The translations under genes were made by a program, and so were the position numbers. The notes below the pieces were generated by a model. The model saw only the letters and a list, made by a program, of their open reading frames with translations, did no database searches and was not told where the DNA came from. From Deltaproteobacteria bacterium (GTDB lineage Bacteria; Desulfobacterota; Desulfobulbia; Desulfobulbales; Desulfurivibrionaceae), in the NCBI GenBank assembly GCA_021811385.1, contig JAJZPC010000004.1, forward strand, positions 1 to 64,000: DNA of 64,000 nt. The letters are read 5' to 3'. Positions 54,776 to 64,000 of this stretch are shown piece after piece; within the stretch, counting starts at the first letter, position 1; every line of letters starts with the position of its first letter.

Positions 54776-57064
54776 ATGTCACAATCGCTTATCATTGTTG
54801 AATCTCCGGCCAAAGCCCGCACCTTGCAGAAATACCTCGGCAAAAACTTCACGGTCAAGGCTTCGGTGGGGCATATCATCGATCTGCCGGTGAAAACCCT
54901 GGGCGTTGATATTGCCAATGATTTTGCCCCCCAATACGTCACCATCCGGGGCAAGGGCAAAATCATCAGCGACCTGAAAAGCGCGGCGGAAAAGGCGGAC
55001 AAGATATACCTGGCCCCTGACCCTGACCGCGAGGGAGAGGCCATTGCCCACCATATCGCCGAAATCCTGCAATCCGCGCACAAGCCCATCCACCGGGTTC
55101 TCTTCCATGAGCTCACCAAAAAAGCGATTCTTGCCGCCATCGACCAGGCAACCGAGGTCAACCAGCAGCGTTTCGAGGCCCAGCAGACCCGCCGCATCCT
55201 AGACCGTCTGGTGGGCTACCAGATATCCCCCCTGCTCTGGGACAAGGTCCGCAGGGGATTAAGCGCGGGGAGGGTGCAGTCCGTGGCGGTGCGCATGGTC
55301 TGCGAGCGCGAGCAGGCCATCGAGGCCTTTGTTTCGGAAGAGTACTGGTCCATCCACACCACCCTGGAAGGGAAAACGCCGCCGCCCTTTGTCGCCCAGC
55401 TCGACCAGGCATACGGCAAGAAGATCGATCTCAAGAAAAACAAGATCGGCACCGATGCCGAGGCGCAGGCCATTGTCGCCGCGGTTCGGGACGCCTCTTT
55501 CCTGGTGGAGAGCCTGGAAAAGAAAAAGAAGAAACGCAACCCGAGCCCGCCCTTCATCACCAGCACCATGCAGATGGACGCCAACCGCAAGCTCCGCTTT
55601 TCCGCGAAAAAAACCATGACCCTGGCCCAGCGGCTCTATGAGGGCATCGAATTGGGCGCCGAAGGCCCCACCGGTCTGATCACTTACATGCGAACCGACT
55701 CCACCCGGATCAGCAACGAGGCATTGGAAGAGGCCCGGCAGTATATCACCGAGGCCTTTGGGGAACAGTTCCTCCCCGCCAAGCCGAACATCTTCAAAAC
55801 CAGCAAATCCGCCCAGGATGCCCACGAAGCCATCCGCCCCACCGATGTGCGCAACACCCCGGAAAAACTCGCCCCTTTTCTGGAAAAAGACATGCTGGCT
55901 CTCTACTCCCTGATCTGGAAGCGCTTTCTCGCCTGCCAGATGGCCCCGGCAGAGTATGACCAAACCACCATCACCCTGGTGGCGGCCAACGATTTTGTTT
56001 TCAAGACCGTGGGCTCGATCATGCGGTTTCAAGGCTTCATGGCCCTGTACGAAGAGGCGGTGGATGAGAGCGCAGGGGATGGCGCGGAAGGCGACAATGC
56101 CACCCTGCCGGACCTGAAAAAAGGCGACACCGTCGCCCTTCTGCACATCGAGCCCAAGCAGCATTTCACCCAGCCGCCTCCCCGGTATACGGAGGCGACC
56201 CTGGTGAAGGCCCTGGAGGAAAACGGGGTAGGCCGCCCTTCCACCTATGCCTCGATCCTCTCCACCATCCAGGAGAAGGAATACGCCCTGCTGGTCCAGC
56301 GCAAATTCATGCCCACCGACCTGGGCAAGCTGGTCAACGAACTGCTTGTCGCCCATTTTCCGGATATCCTGGACATAGAGTTCACCGCCTCCATGGAGGA
56401 AAAGCTTGATGGGGTGGAAGCAGGCAATACTCAGTGGCTCAAGGTTCTGCAGGATTTTTATGGGCCGTTCAGCAAGACCCTGGACGCAGCCAAGGAGGAG
56501 ATGAAATCGATCAAGAAAACGGCCATCCCCACCGACCTGCCCTGTCCGCTCTGTGACGGCAAAATGGTGATCAAGTGGGGGAAAAACGGCGAATTTCTTG
56601 CCTGTGAAAAGTATCCGGAATGCAAACACACCCAGGATTTCACCAGAAACGACGAGGGCAAGATCGTGCCCGTCGAAAGGGAACAGCCGGCCGAATCAGG
56701 CGAGCTCTGTGAAAAATGCGGCAAACCCATGGTCTTTAAAAATGGGCGCTACGGCAAGTTTCTCGCCTGTTCCGGCTATCCTGCCTGCAAGAACATCCGC
56801 GCCACCACCACCGGGGTTCCCTGTCCGGAAGCAGGATGCACCGGAGAACTCATCCAGAAGATCTCCAAGCGGGGCAAGGTGTTCTACAGCTGCAACCGGT
56901 ATCCGCAATGCTCTTTCGCCCTGTGGGACAGGCCGGTCAATGAGCCGTGCCCGCAGTGCGGATCGGTCTATTTGCTTGAGCGGGAAACGAAGAAAAGCGG
57001 CCTGCAGCTGCATTGTCCGAACAAGGAATGCGGGTATACCAAGAAGATCGGCGAGGACGAGTAA
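54776..57064 (+). CDS. topA: DNA topoisomerase I
   Basis: LIIVESPAKARTLQKYLG, YLAPDPDREGEAIAHH, TYMRTDSTRIS, C-terminal Zn ribbons. Confidence 0.97.
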   Translation: MSQSLIIVESPAKARTLQKYLGKNFTVKASVGHIIDLPVKTLGVDIANDFAPQYVTIRGKGKIISDLKSAAEKADKIYLAPDPDREGEAIAHHIAEILQSAHKPIHRVLFHELTKKAILAAIDQATEVNQQRFEAQQTRRILDRLVGYQISPLLWDKVRRGLSAGRVQSVAVRMVCEREQAIEAFVSEEYWSIHTTLEGKTPPPFVAQLDQAYGKKIDLKKNKIGTDAEAQAIVAAVRDASFLVESLEKKKKKRNPSPPFITSTMQMDANRKLRFSAKKTMTLAQRLYEGIELGAEGPTGLITYMRTDSTRISNEALEEARQYITEAFGEQFLPAKPNIFKTSKSAQDAHEAIRPTDVRNTPEKLAPFLEKDMLALYSLIWKRFLACQMAPAEYDQTTITLVAANDFVFKTVGSIMRFQGFMALYEEAVDESAGDGAEGDNATLPDLKKGDTVALLHIEPKQHFTQPPPRYTEATLVKALEENGVGRPSTYASILSTIQEKEYALLVQRKFMPTDLGKLVNELLVAHFPDILDIEFTASMEEKLDGVEAGNTQWLKVLQDFYGPFSKTLDAAKEEMKSIKKTAIPTDLPCPLCDGKMVIKWGKNGEFLACEKYPECKHTQDFTRNDEGKIVPVEREQPAESGELCEKCGKPMVFKNGRYGKFLACSGYPACKNIRATTTGVPCPEAGCTGELIQKISKRGKVFYSCNRYPQCSFALWDRPVNEPCPQCGSVYLLERETKKSGLQLHCPNKECGYTKKIGEDE

Positions 57065-57071
57065 GCGAAGG

Positions 57072-57860
57072 TTACAGATTGCCCCGGATCAAGTAGGCGG
57101 TGTAGCCGACAAGCTCATAAAGCATCCCGTAGGTATCCTCCAGGCCATCGTCGGAAGGGACGAAACTCTCCCGGGTAATGGGGGTATTGTCCCTGGAAAC
57201 TGACAACAGATCCGGATTCAAACCCTGCTTGCGAAAAAGCGCCGCCGCCCGCCGCATATGGTTGGCCGAGGTAATGAGCAGGATTCGCTTGATTCCCTTG
57301 CTCTCGCAGTAGGTCTTAACGCTTTTTGCCTCGGCCAGGGTATTGCGGACCTTGCCGTGGACCGCGATCTTTTGAGGATCAACCCCCTGCCTTTCCAGAA
57401 GACCAAGAAGGATTTTGGTCTCATTCACCCCTTTAATGCTCACATCGCTGAGAAGCAAGGTGTCGGCCAGGCCGCTTTTTACCGCAGCGACCCCCGTCAA
57501 TATCCGCGCGGAACTCTGCCCCAGCTGCTGGTAATCGGAGACATATTTGAAGATCTCTTCTTCATTCTCCGCCGCGTGCCGCACATACCAATTGTAATCA
57601 ACTATCCCACCCAACACCACGGCGGCATCATAGGTGCTTTGGCGATTCACCGTATCCGCCACCCACCATCTGGCCATGACAACCTGGGACGTATAGGGAA
57701 TGCTGACCCCATAGAGATAGAGCAACAGAAGCAGCAGGCCGGCGCGTGTCCGCTCCTTCCTGAGCAGCAGAACCAGACCGATAAAAAATGCCGGAAAGAG
57801 GGGATTGAGGAAAAATCTGGCCACATCCTGCGCGGTATAAAAAGGCATAACAACCCTCAT
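57072..57860 (-). CDS. YdcF/ElyC family (DUF218) protein
   Basis: AAVVLGGIVDYNWY, ILLITSANHMRRAAALFRKQGL. Confidence 0.88.
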   Translation of the reverse strand: MRVVMPFYTAQDVARFFLNPLFPAFFIGLVLLLRKERTRAGLLLLLLYLYGVSIPYTSQVVMARWWVADTVNRQSTYDAAVVLGGIVDYNWYVRHAAENEEEIFKYVSDYQQLGQSSARILTGVAAVKSGLADTLLLSDVSIKGVNETKILLGLLERQGVDPQKIAVHGKVRNTLAEAKSVKTYCESKGIKRILLITSANHMRRAAALFRKQGLNPDLLSVSRDNTPITRESFVPSDDGLEDTYGMLYELVGYTAYLIRGNL

Positions 57861-57949
57861 CGTGCATCATCGGAGAAAGCAGGCGACGCGCACCCGCAGT
57901 ATTCCTATCAGATATACCTGCAAAGCCGTCCCATTGCCACACCCAAAAG

Positions 57950-58535
57950 TGAATACTCCACCGCCTAAAGGCGGTGGCTTCAGATAACAGCTAAAGCTGG
58001 CGGGGTCGGCTACGCCGACTTCTCGCCATCACCTTCAACCTTGAAATTGTCATCGGAGGCCGCATCTTGGTTCTCAATGTATTGGATGATCATCTCATCC
58101 GTAACATTGCCGCTGCTACAACAAAAGTAGCCGCGTGCCCAAAAATGTCGCCCCCAATACGTCTTGCGGAGATGAGAAAACTCATTCAGCAATTTGAACG
58201 AGGTCTTCCCTTTAAGCCTCTGCACCAACCGACTTATCGTCACTTGCGGCGGAATCGAGACAAACAGGTGGACATGATCCTTCGACACATGACCCTTGAT
58301 GATATCCACCTCTTCAGCCTGGCAGATCTCACGGATCATATCTCGGAGCCGAAGCGCTACACTATCCACCAAAACCTTCTTCCGGTACTTCGTTATCCAC
58401 ACCAAGTGCAGGTGGATAGTGAATACCGTATGTGAGCCATGTCTATATGTCATGACTCAAAATTTAGCAATTCTACGCGAAAGCTGCCACCTGAAAGGTG
58501 GGGGTTTTAACCCTCCCAAGCGGGGACAATAAAGC
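57950..58535 (-). mobile_element. IS200-like insertion sequence (tnpA only; boundaries approximate)
   Basis: TnpA plus subterminal hairpins CCACCGCCTAAAGGCGGTGG (left) and CCACCTGAAAGGTGG (right). Confidence 0.8.
58010..58453 (-). CDS. tnpA: IS200/IS605 family transposase TnpA (Y1 HUH)
   Basis: HLVWITKYRKKVL, SKDHVHLFVSIPP (HUH), catalytic-Tyr region IIQYIENQ. Confidence 0.95.
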   Translation of the reverse strand: MTYRHGSHTVFTIHLHLVWITKYRKKVLVDSVALRLRDMIREICQAEEVDIIKGHVSKDHVHLFVSIPPQVTISRLVQRLKGKTSFKLLNEFSHLRKTYWGRHFWARGYFCCSSGNVTDEMIIQYIENQDAASDDNFKVEGDGEKSA

Positions 58536-58606
58536 TGCTTGCCAAACAGGCCGATAAGGAAATATGATAAGGGATCCGCTAGGCAAGGACACAAGGAGGC
58601 AACCCC

Positions 58607-58960
58607 ATGATTTCCGGCATCCATTCGGCACTTTCCGGCCTGACCGCCATCCAGAAAAAGATTGAATCAAATGCCAATAACGTGGCCAACGTCAATACGG
58701 ATGGCTACAAAAAAACGCGGGTTACCCTGCACGAACAGGAACCCCAAGGCATACAGGCCGTGGTGCAGAAAATCGAGACGCCCGGACCCATGGTGTATGA
58801 GCAGACACCCGCGGGAGAAACCCTGGTTGAAAAGTCAAACGTGGAGTTGAGCGAAGAGTTGCCCAACATGATGTTGAGCCGCCGCTTTTTTCAGGCCAAC
58901 CTGAAAACCGTGCAGGTCGAGGATGAAATGCTTGGAAGTCTGCTGGACATCAAGAGCTGA
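58607..58960 (+). CDS. short flagellar basal-body rod-like protein (FlgC-like), orphan
   Basis: MISGIHSALSGLTAIQKKIESNANNVANVNTDGYKKTRV rod motif. Confidence 0.8.
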   Translation: MISGIHSALSGLTAIQKKIESNANNVANVNTDGYKKTRVTLHEQEPQGIQAVVQKIETPGPMVYEQTPAGETLVEKSNVELSEELPNMMLSRRFFQANLKTVQVEDEMLGSLLDIKS

Positions 58961-60248
58961 AACCGTTTTCCTGCCAGGTTATCCTGCCCTCCAGGATGGT
59001 CAACACGGCCTTCCCCTGTAACTCCCAGCCAAGAAACGGAGAATTCCTGCTCTTGGAGAGAATGGACTCCTCGGTAAACACAAACCGCTTCTCCGGATCA
59101 ATCACCGTGATATCCGCCGGCGCGCCCACGGAAAGGGTTCCGCCCGGCACCCCGAGGATCCGTGCCGGATTCACCGAAAGCAGCTCCATCATCCTCCGGG
59201 CATCGAGTTGATTCTCCCGAACAAGTTGCAAGGTTAGCGGCACCGCTGTTTCCAGGCCGATGATCCCGTTGGCCGCCAGATCAAACTCCCTGTCCTTGTC
59301 AAGCTCGCCATGCGGGGCGTGATCCGTGGCAATGGCGTCGAGGGTTCCGTCCCGCAATGCCTCACACACCGCAACCACATCCGCCTCGGTGCGCAAGGGA
59401 GGATTCATCTTCGCCAGGGTGTTATACCCATCCACCGCTTTCTCGGTGAGGGTGAAATAATGCGGCGCTGTTTCCGCCGTCACGGCCACCCCTTTTTCCT
59501 TGGCCCTCCGGATCAGAGACAGCGACTCCCTCGTGCTGACGTGGGCAATATGAATGGGCCGCCCGGTAAATTCAGCCAGAGCCAAATCGCGATACACCAT
59601 GATTTCTTCGGCCACATGGGGAATGCCCCGCAACCCGAGCCGGGTGGCCAACGCGCCATCGTTCATGGCGCCACCGTGACTGAGCGTCATCTCCTCGGCA
59701 TGGGAAATAACCAGCAGATCATGGTTGCCCGCATACTCGAGAGCCCGGCGCATGAGCTGACTGTTGCCCACCGGCAGACCATCATCGGTTACGGCAACCG
59801 CTCCGGCCTGGCGCAATTCGCCGAACTCGGCGAGGTGTTCCCCGTTACTCCCGCTGCTGATCGCGCCCACCGGGTAGACCCTGGCAAACCCTGCTTCCGC
59901 CGCCTTTGCCAGAATAAAAACGGTCACGGTCTGGTTATCGTTGACCGGCTTGGTGTTCGGCATGGCGGCCACGGCGGTAAAGCCCCCGGCAGCAGCGGCG
60001 CGGGTTCCGGTTTCAATGGTTTCCTTGTACTCCTGACCTGGTTCGCGCAGGTGCACATGCATGTCGATCAGCCCCGGCACCACCCACTTCCCCTGCAAGT
60101 CATAAACAACTCCCCCCTGGTCGGGAAGCGAGCCTGGTTGGGAAACCGCGCTTATTCTGCCGCCTGCGATCAACACATCTTGGATCTGATCGATTCCGTT
60201 CGCCGGATCAATCACGCGCCCATTTTTCAGAAGAATACTTCCGGGCAT
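58950..60248 (-). CDS. pyrC: dihydroorotase
   Basis: VVPGLIDMHVHLREPGQEYKETIETG, AIATDHAPH. Confidence 0.96.
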   Translation of the reverse strand: MPGSILLKNGRVIDPANGIDQIQDVLIAGGRISAVSQPGSLPDQGGVVYDLQGKWVVPGLIDMHVHLREPGQEYKETIETGTRAAAAGGFTAVAAMPNTKPVNDNQTVTVFILAKAAEAGFARVYPVGAISSGSNGEHLAEFGELRQAGAVAVTDDGLPVGNSQLMRRALEYAGNHDLLVISHAEEMTLSHGGAMNDGALATRLGLRGIPHVAEEIMVYRDLALAEFTGRPIHIAHVSTRESLSLIRRAKEKGVAVTAETAPHYFTLTEKAVDGYNTLAKMNPPLRTEADVVAVCEALRDGTLDAIATDHAPHGELDKDREFDLAANGIIGLETAVPLTLQLVRENQLDARRMMELLSVNPARILGVPGGTLSVGAPADITVIDPEKRFVFTEESILSKSRNSPFLGWELQGKAVLTILEGRITWQENGFSS

Positions 60249-60249
60249 G

Positions 60250-61182
60250 CTAATCGCCTCCCATTATCAGGTAAATCAAAGCCATCCGCACCGCCACCCC
60301 GTTGGTGACCTGCTCCAGGATCACCGAACGGCTGCCATCGGCAAGCTTCGGATCGAGTTCAACCCCCCGGTTTATCGGGCCGGGATGCATGATGATCGCT
60401 TCGGGCGAGGCTGCCTCCACCACCTTTTGCGAGATGCCAAAAAACTTCGCATACTCGCGCAGGGTCGGAAACAGGGGATCCTGCTGGCGCTCCTTCTGAA
60501 TCCGCAGGGCCATGATCACATCGGCCCCATCAACCGCTTCCATCACGCTCCGGCTGACCTGGGCGCCCAGCTCCCCGATACCGGGAGGGATAAGAGTCGC
60601 CGGACCGCTTACCGTTACGGTCGCTCCCATCTTGGAAAAACCGATAATGTTTGAATGTGCCACCCGACTGTGGGCTATGTCGCCGATAATGGCGATTTTC
60701 AGCCCCGCGATCCCGCCCTTGGCTTCCCGGACCGTCATCAGGTCGAGAAGACCCTGGCTTGGATGCTCGTGGGTTCCGTCCCCGGCATTGATCACGGACA
60801 CCTCGACATGGTCGGCCAGGAGGCGGGCCGAACCGGAGCGCGGATGCCGGAGGATGATGCAGTCGGGGTTCATGGCGGCGAGATTCCGCGCGGTGTCGAT
60901 GAGGGTTTCCCCCTTCACCGTGCTGCTGCCCGAGTTGGAGATATTGAAGGTGTCCGCGCTCATGCGCTTTGCGGCAACTTCAAAGGAAAGGCGGGTCCGG
61001 GTGCTTGGCTCAAAGAAAAAATTGATGATGGTTTTGCCGCGAAGGGTTGGAACCTTTTTTATGGACCGGGCGGATATTTCCTTGAACGATTCCGCTGTCT
61101 GCAAAACGGCCTGGATATCTTCCGGGGAAAGATCGGCAAGCCCAAGGACATGTTTATGACTGAATCGGTACTCGGGGTCCAT
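60250..61182 (-). CDS. pyrB: aspartate carbamoyltransferase catalytic subunit
   Basis: INFFFEPSTRTRLSFEVAAKRM, HPSQGLLDLMTV, MHPGPINRGVEL. Confidence 0.96.
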   Translation of the reverse strand: MDPEYRFSHKHVLGLADLSPEDIQAVLQTAESFKEISARSIKKVPTLRGKTIINFFFEPSTRTRLSFEVAAKRMSADTFNISNSGSSTVKGETLIDTARNLAAMNPDCIILRHPRSGSARLLADHVEVSVINAGDGTHEHPSQGLLDLMTVREAKGGIAGLKIAIIGDIAHSRVAHSNIIGFSKMGATVTVSGPATLIPPGIGELGAQVSRSVMEAVDGADVIMALRIQKERQQDPLFPTLREYAKFFGISQKVVEAASPEAIIMHPGPINRGVELDPKLADGSRSVILEQVTNGVAVRMALIYLIMGGD

Positions 61183-61302
61183 ACGATTCTTTCCGTGGAA
61201 ATGTCAGCGCGACCAAAAAGAACTTCCCGCGCCAAAATAATGAAGAGCAACAACGCATCGATTCAGAATAAAAAAAACAGGAGCCAATGGTCCAGAACTT
61301 TT

Positions 61303-61929
61303 TCAAGGAATTATTTTGCCAAGCCGATTCCAGCGCACCGTGAAATTCTCACTGTCCCATGACCAGTAGAGCATAAAAGCCTTGCCCCTGATGGCCTTGA
61401 GATCAACAAACCCCCAAAATCGGCTGTCGTGACTGTTATCACGGTTGTCTCCCATGACAAAAACGGCACCCGGCGGCACGGTTACCGGAGGCATATTGTC
61501 CCTGGGAGACGGAAGAACCTCCGCTTCCAGATTCACGGCATTGGGCTCGACAAAGGGCTCCCCGTTGACAAACACCTTTTTGCGCACAACCTCAACCCGG
61601 TCTCCGGCAACCCCCACAACCCGCTTGATAAAATCCTGGGAAGGGTTTTGCGGATACTTGAACACAATGACATCATGCCGTCGGGGATCTCCCACGGTAA
61701 TCCAGGTCGCCCCGCTCAGAGGGTTTTTTACGCCATAGCCGAATTTGTTGACCAAGATATGATCACCGATCAGCAAGGTCGGGATCATGGACCCGGAAGG
61801 GATCTTGAAAGCCTGCACCACAAAAGTTCTGATGAAAAATGCGAGCAGCAAGGCAATAATGATTGCCTCGACATATTCCCGCACAACAGATTTTTCCATC
61901 GTCTTGCCAGGAGTTTTCTTCACACGCAT
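61303..61929 (-). CDS. lepB: signal peptidase I
   Basis: FKIPSGSMIPTLLIGDHILVNKF, FIKRVVGVAGDRVE, FVMGDNRDNSHDSRFWG. Confidence 0.96.
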   Translation of the reverse strand: MRVKKTPGKTMEKSVVREYVEAIIIALLLAFFIRTFVVQAFKIPSGSMIPTLLIGDHILVNKFGYGVKNPLSGATWITVGDPRRHDVIVFKYPQNPSQDFIKRVVGVAGDRVEVVRKKVFVNGEPFVEPNAVNLEAEVLPSPRDNMPPVTVPPGAVFVMGDNRDNSHDSRFWGFVDLKAIRGKAFMLYWSWDSENFTVRWNRLGKIIP

Positions 61930-62255
61930 GATCCTCGCATCACAATCTGTTCATCCAGGGAAAACAAAAGTTGCCGATCGGCAGGTCCATTGCCTGGAAA
62001 GATGGCCGCAAAATAAGCGAAGACCGAAATAAAAACAAGGGGCTGAATGCGTCTGGCCAAGAAATTCCATTTAACTCCAGACGGGAATAATTCTGAATTT
62101 TCTCCAAAGGTGCGAACCACCTGTAGTAGAGACCATTTACAAAAAACACAACATATTGGTTTTTTTGAATTTTTCAGCCCACTCATTCACTGATCCTCTC
62201 TCTCGATTACTCGATTTTTATGAGAAAAATCCATGATCTATCGCTGACTTTATGC

Positions 62256-62285
62256 TTGACACCATGTTTTTTTTGTGTCTCTAAT
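62256..62285 (+). promoter_or_regulatory. sigma70-type promoter candidate for pilMN: TTGACA-N18-TCTAAT
   Basis: Hexamers in AT-rich intergenic region. Confidence 0.45.
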
Positions 62286-62400
62286 GCAATAAAATAGATA
62301 AAATTATAATCAACAAGCGCAGTTAGAAAATATTCCGCGCAACAACCGGATGTCGGCCTGCGGATGTGCACAGCCAGAAAACCTTGGTCACGGGGAGCTC

Positions 62401-63498
62401 ATGGGCAAATCGGGTTTTAAAAAATTACAATTGCCATCCTTGCATATCCCTTTTCTTAAAAGGCAAACTCTCTCCATCGGCCTTGATATCGGCTCCCATG
62501 CCGTCAAAATCTGCGAACTGGAGGAAACGGGCCAGGGGTATAAGCTCGTGGCTCTGGGAAGCGCCCTGCTCCCACCCGATTCCCTTGAAGACGGCGCCTT
62601 GCAAGATCCGACGGCCGTGGGCAAGGTCATCACCTCACTGGTCAGCAATCTGAAAATAAAAAACAAAAAAGTCGCCATCTCCATTTCGGGATACTCCGTC
62701 ATCGTCAAAAAAATAAATTTGGCCGTGATGACCGAAGAGGAACTTGAAAAACACATCGAATCAGAGGCGGAGCAATATATCCCCTTCGATATTGAAGACG
62801 TTTACCTGGATTTCCAGGATCTGAAAACGAACACTGCGTCCGAAGCCCGCACCGATGTCATGCTGGTCGCGGCCAAGCGGGATGTCGTGGATGGATATCT
62901 CAACATGCTGCGGGCAGCAGGATTGCAACCGGTTGTCGTTGACGTGGACGCCTTTGCCTTGGAAAACGCCTTTGAAGCAAATTTTGGCCTTTCGGACAAT
63001 GTCGCCCTGGTGGATATCGGCGCCTCAAAGATGAACATCAATATCATCTCCCATGGCGCCTCAATACTCGCCCGGGATGTTGTCCTCGGCAGCCGGCAGT
63101 TGACCGAACAGATAGAAAATCTTTTTGGCGTTAGCTTTGAAGAGGCAGAGGCCTTGAAAACAGGAGAGATTGTCGCGAAAGAAAAGCAAGAGGAGCTTGG
63201 AACCCTTTTTGCCAATACCTGTGGGCAGTGGATAACAGAGGTAAAACGCGCCATTGATTTTTATTATTCCAACCATCCGGATGAAACAATTTCAAAGATC
63301 ATCTTGAGCGGTGGTGGCTCTAAAATACAGGGCCTTACCGAGTTTTTTGAAAAAGAGACCGATATCCCTGTTGAAATCTTCAACCCTTTCAAGCAAGCGG
63401 CTGTGGATAGCAGAACCATCGACCCTGCCTACCTGAAAAGCATTGCTCCGGAAATGACCCTTGCTGCCGGCCTGGCGACAAGGCCGGTGGAGGTATAG
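62401..63498 (+). CDS. pilM: type IV pilus assembly protein PilM
   Basis: SIGLDIGSHAVKICELEE, VMTEEELEKHIESEAEQYIPFDIEDVYLDFQ. Confidence 0.95.
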   Translation: MGKSGFKKLQLPSLHIPFLKRQTLSIGLDIGSHAVKICELEETGQGYKLVALGSALLPPDSLEDGALQDPTAVGKVITSLVSNLKIKNKKVAISISGYSVIVKKINLAVMTEEELEKHIESEAEQYIPFDIEDVYLDFQDLKTNTASEARTDVMLVAAKRDVVDGYLNMLRAAGLQPVVVDVDAFALENAFEANFGLSDNVALVDIGASKMNINIISHGASILARDVVLGSRQLTEQIENLFGVSFEEAEALKTGEIVAKEKQEELGTLFANTCGQWITEVKRAIDFYYSNHPDETISKIILSGGGSKIQGLTEFFEKETDIPVEIFNPFKQAAVDSRTIDPAYLKSIAPEMTLAAGLATRPVEV

Positions 63499-63499
63499 C

Positions 63500-64000
63500 A
63501 TGATCCGCATCAACCTCCTGCCGATCAGGCAGCTGAAAAAACGGCAACGCCTGAAAACCGAACTTCTGGGATTTTCCGTCGCTTTTGCTCTGGTACTGCT
63601 TGTTCTTGCCGTCGGTTGGCTTGCCTTGGCCGGTAGGATTACCAACCTAAAGGATGAGCTTGTTGCGCTTGAAAACAAAAAACAGTCCTATCAGCCCATC
63701 ATAAAACAGATTGATACCCTGAAAAAAGAAAAACAGATGGTGGAGCAGAAGCTGGACTCCATAAAGAAACTCCAGGCCGATGCCCAGGTTACGGTGCGCG
63801 TCCTCGATGAGGTGGCGTCCCGCACCCCGACAAGCCGCATGTGGCTCAACTCCCTGCAACAGTCAGCCGGACGTTTGCAGTTGCAAGGCATTGCCCTGGA
63901 TAACGAAACTATTGCCCAATACATGCAGCAACTGGAAGCCTCCGAGTATTTTGAAAAAACGGAATTGACCAGCTCCGCGCAAACAGACGTTGCCAAGCAG
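63500..64000 (+). CDS. pilN: type IV pilus assembly protein PilN (3' truncated by window edge)
   Basis: MIRINLLPIRQLKKRQRLKTELLG, single TM; open to window end. Confidence 0.93.
   Translation, partial: MIRINLLPIRQLKKRQRLKTELLGFSVAFALVLLVLAVGWLALAGRITNLKDELVALENKKQSYQPIIKQIDTLKKEKQMVEQKLDSIKKLQADAQVTVRVLDEVASRTPTSRMWLNSLQQSAGRLQLQGIALDNETIAQYMQQLEASEYFEKTELTSSAQTDVAKQ

Overview
The window is GC-rich, densely coded chromosomal DNA. It looks like a sulfur-metabolising Desulfobacterota/Desulfobulbales-type bacterium; that placement is inferred from DsrC, the TauE clusters, CooT and gene style, and was not tested. No rRNA, tRNA or CRISPR array was recognised. Core genes include nth/xth, birA, ahcY, metK, panE, clpA/clpS, holA, ligA, nrdD/nrdG, nadB, yajC/tgt/rph, pepP-like, dnaG-rpoD-dprA-topA, pyrC/pyrB, lepB and pilM/pilN. 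Signalling genes include single-domain response regulators, cheD, a GAF/PAS-GGDEF-EAL protein and a globin-coupled GGDEF protein. The most interesting parts are accessory: (i) a palindromic repeat between nth and xth that leaves one uninterrupted Nth-Xth reading frame; (ii) a DUF5677-like gene plus a palindromic element bracketed by ~38-bp imperfect direct repeats; (iii) two copies of a ~106-109 bp MITE-like or structured element with conserved flanks and a diverged but still base-paired apical hairpin, one between metK and ahcY and one in the nadB leader; (iv) a stabilisation/defence island (~40.1-43.1 kb) with yefM-yoeB-like and hicAB modules, an integron attC-like site between two cassette-like ORFs (one with a HEPN-like RxxxxH motif) and a frameshifted antitoxin remnant; (v) a CooT nickel-binding protein directly coupled to a His-tailed small protein; (vi) a TauE/SafE cluster combined with a PEP/pyruvate-binding-domain protein of unusual architecture and receiver-only regulators. 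All family calls are from reading the sequence; no database search was run.
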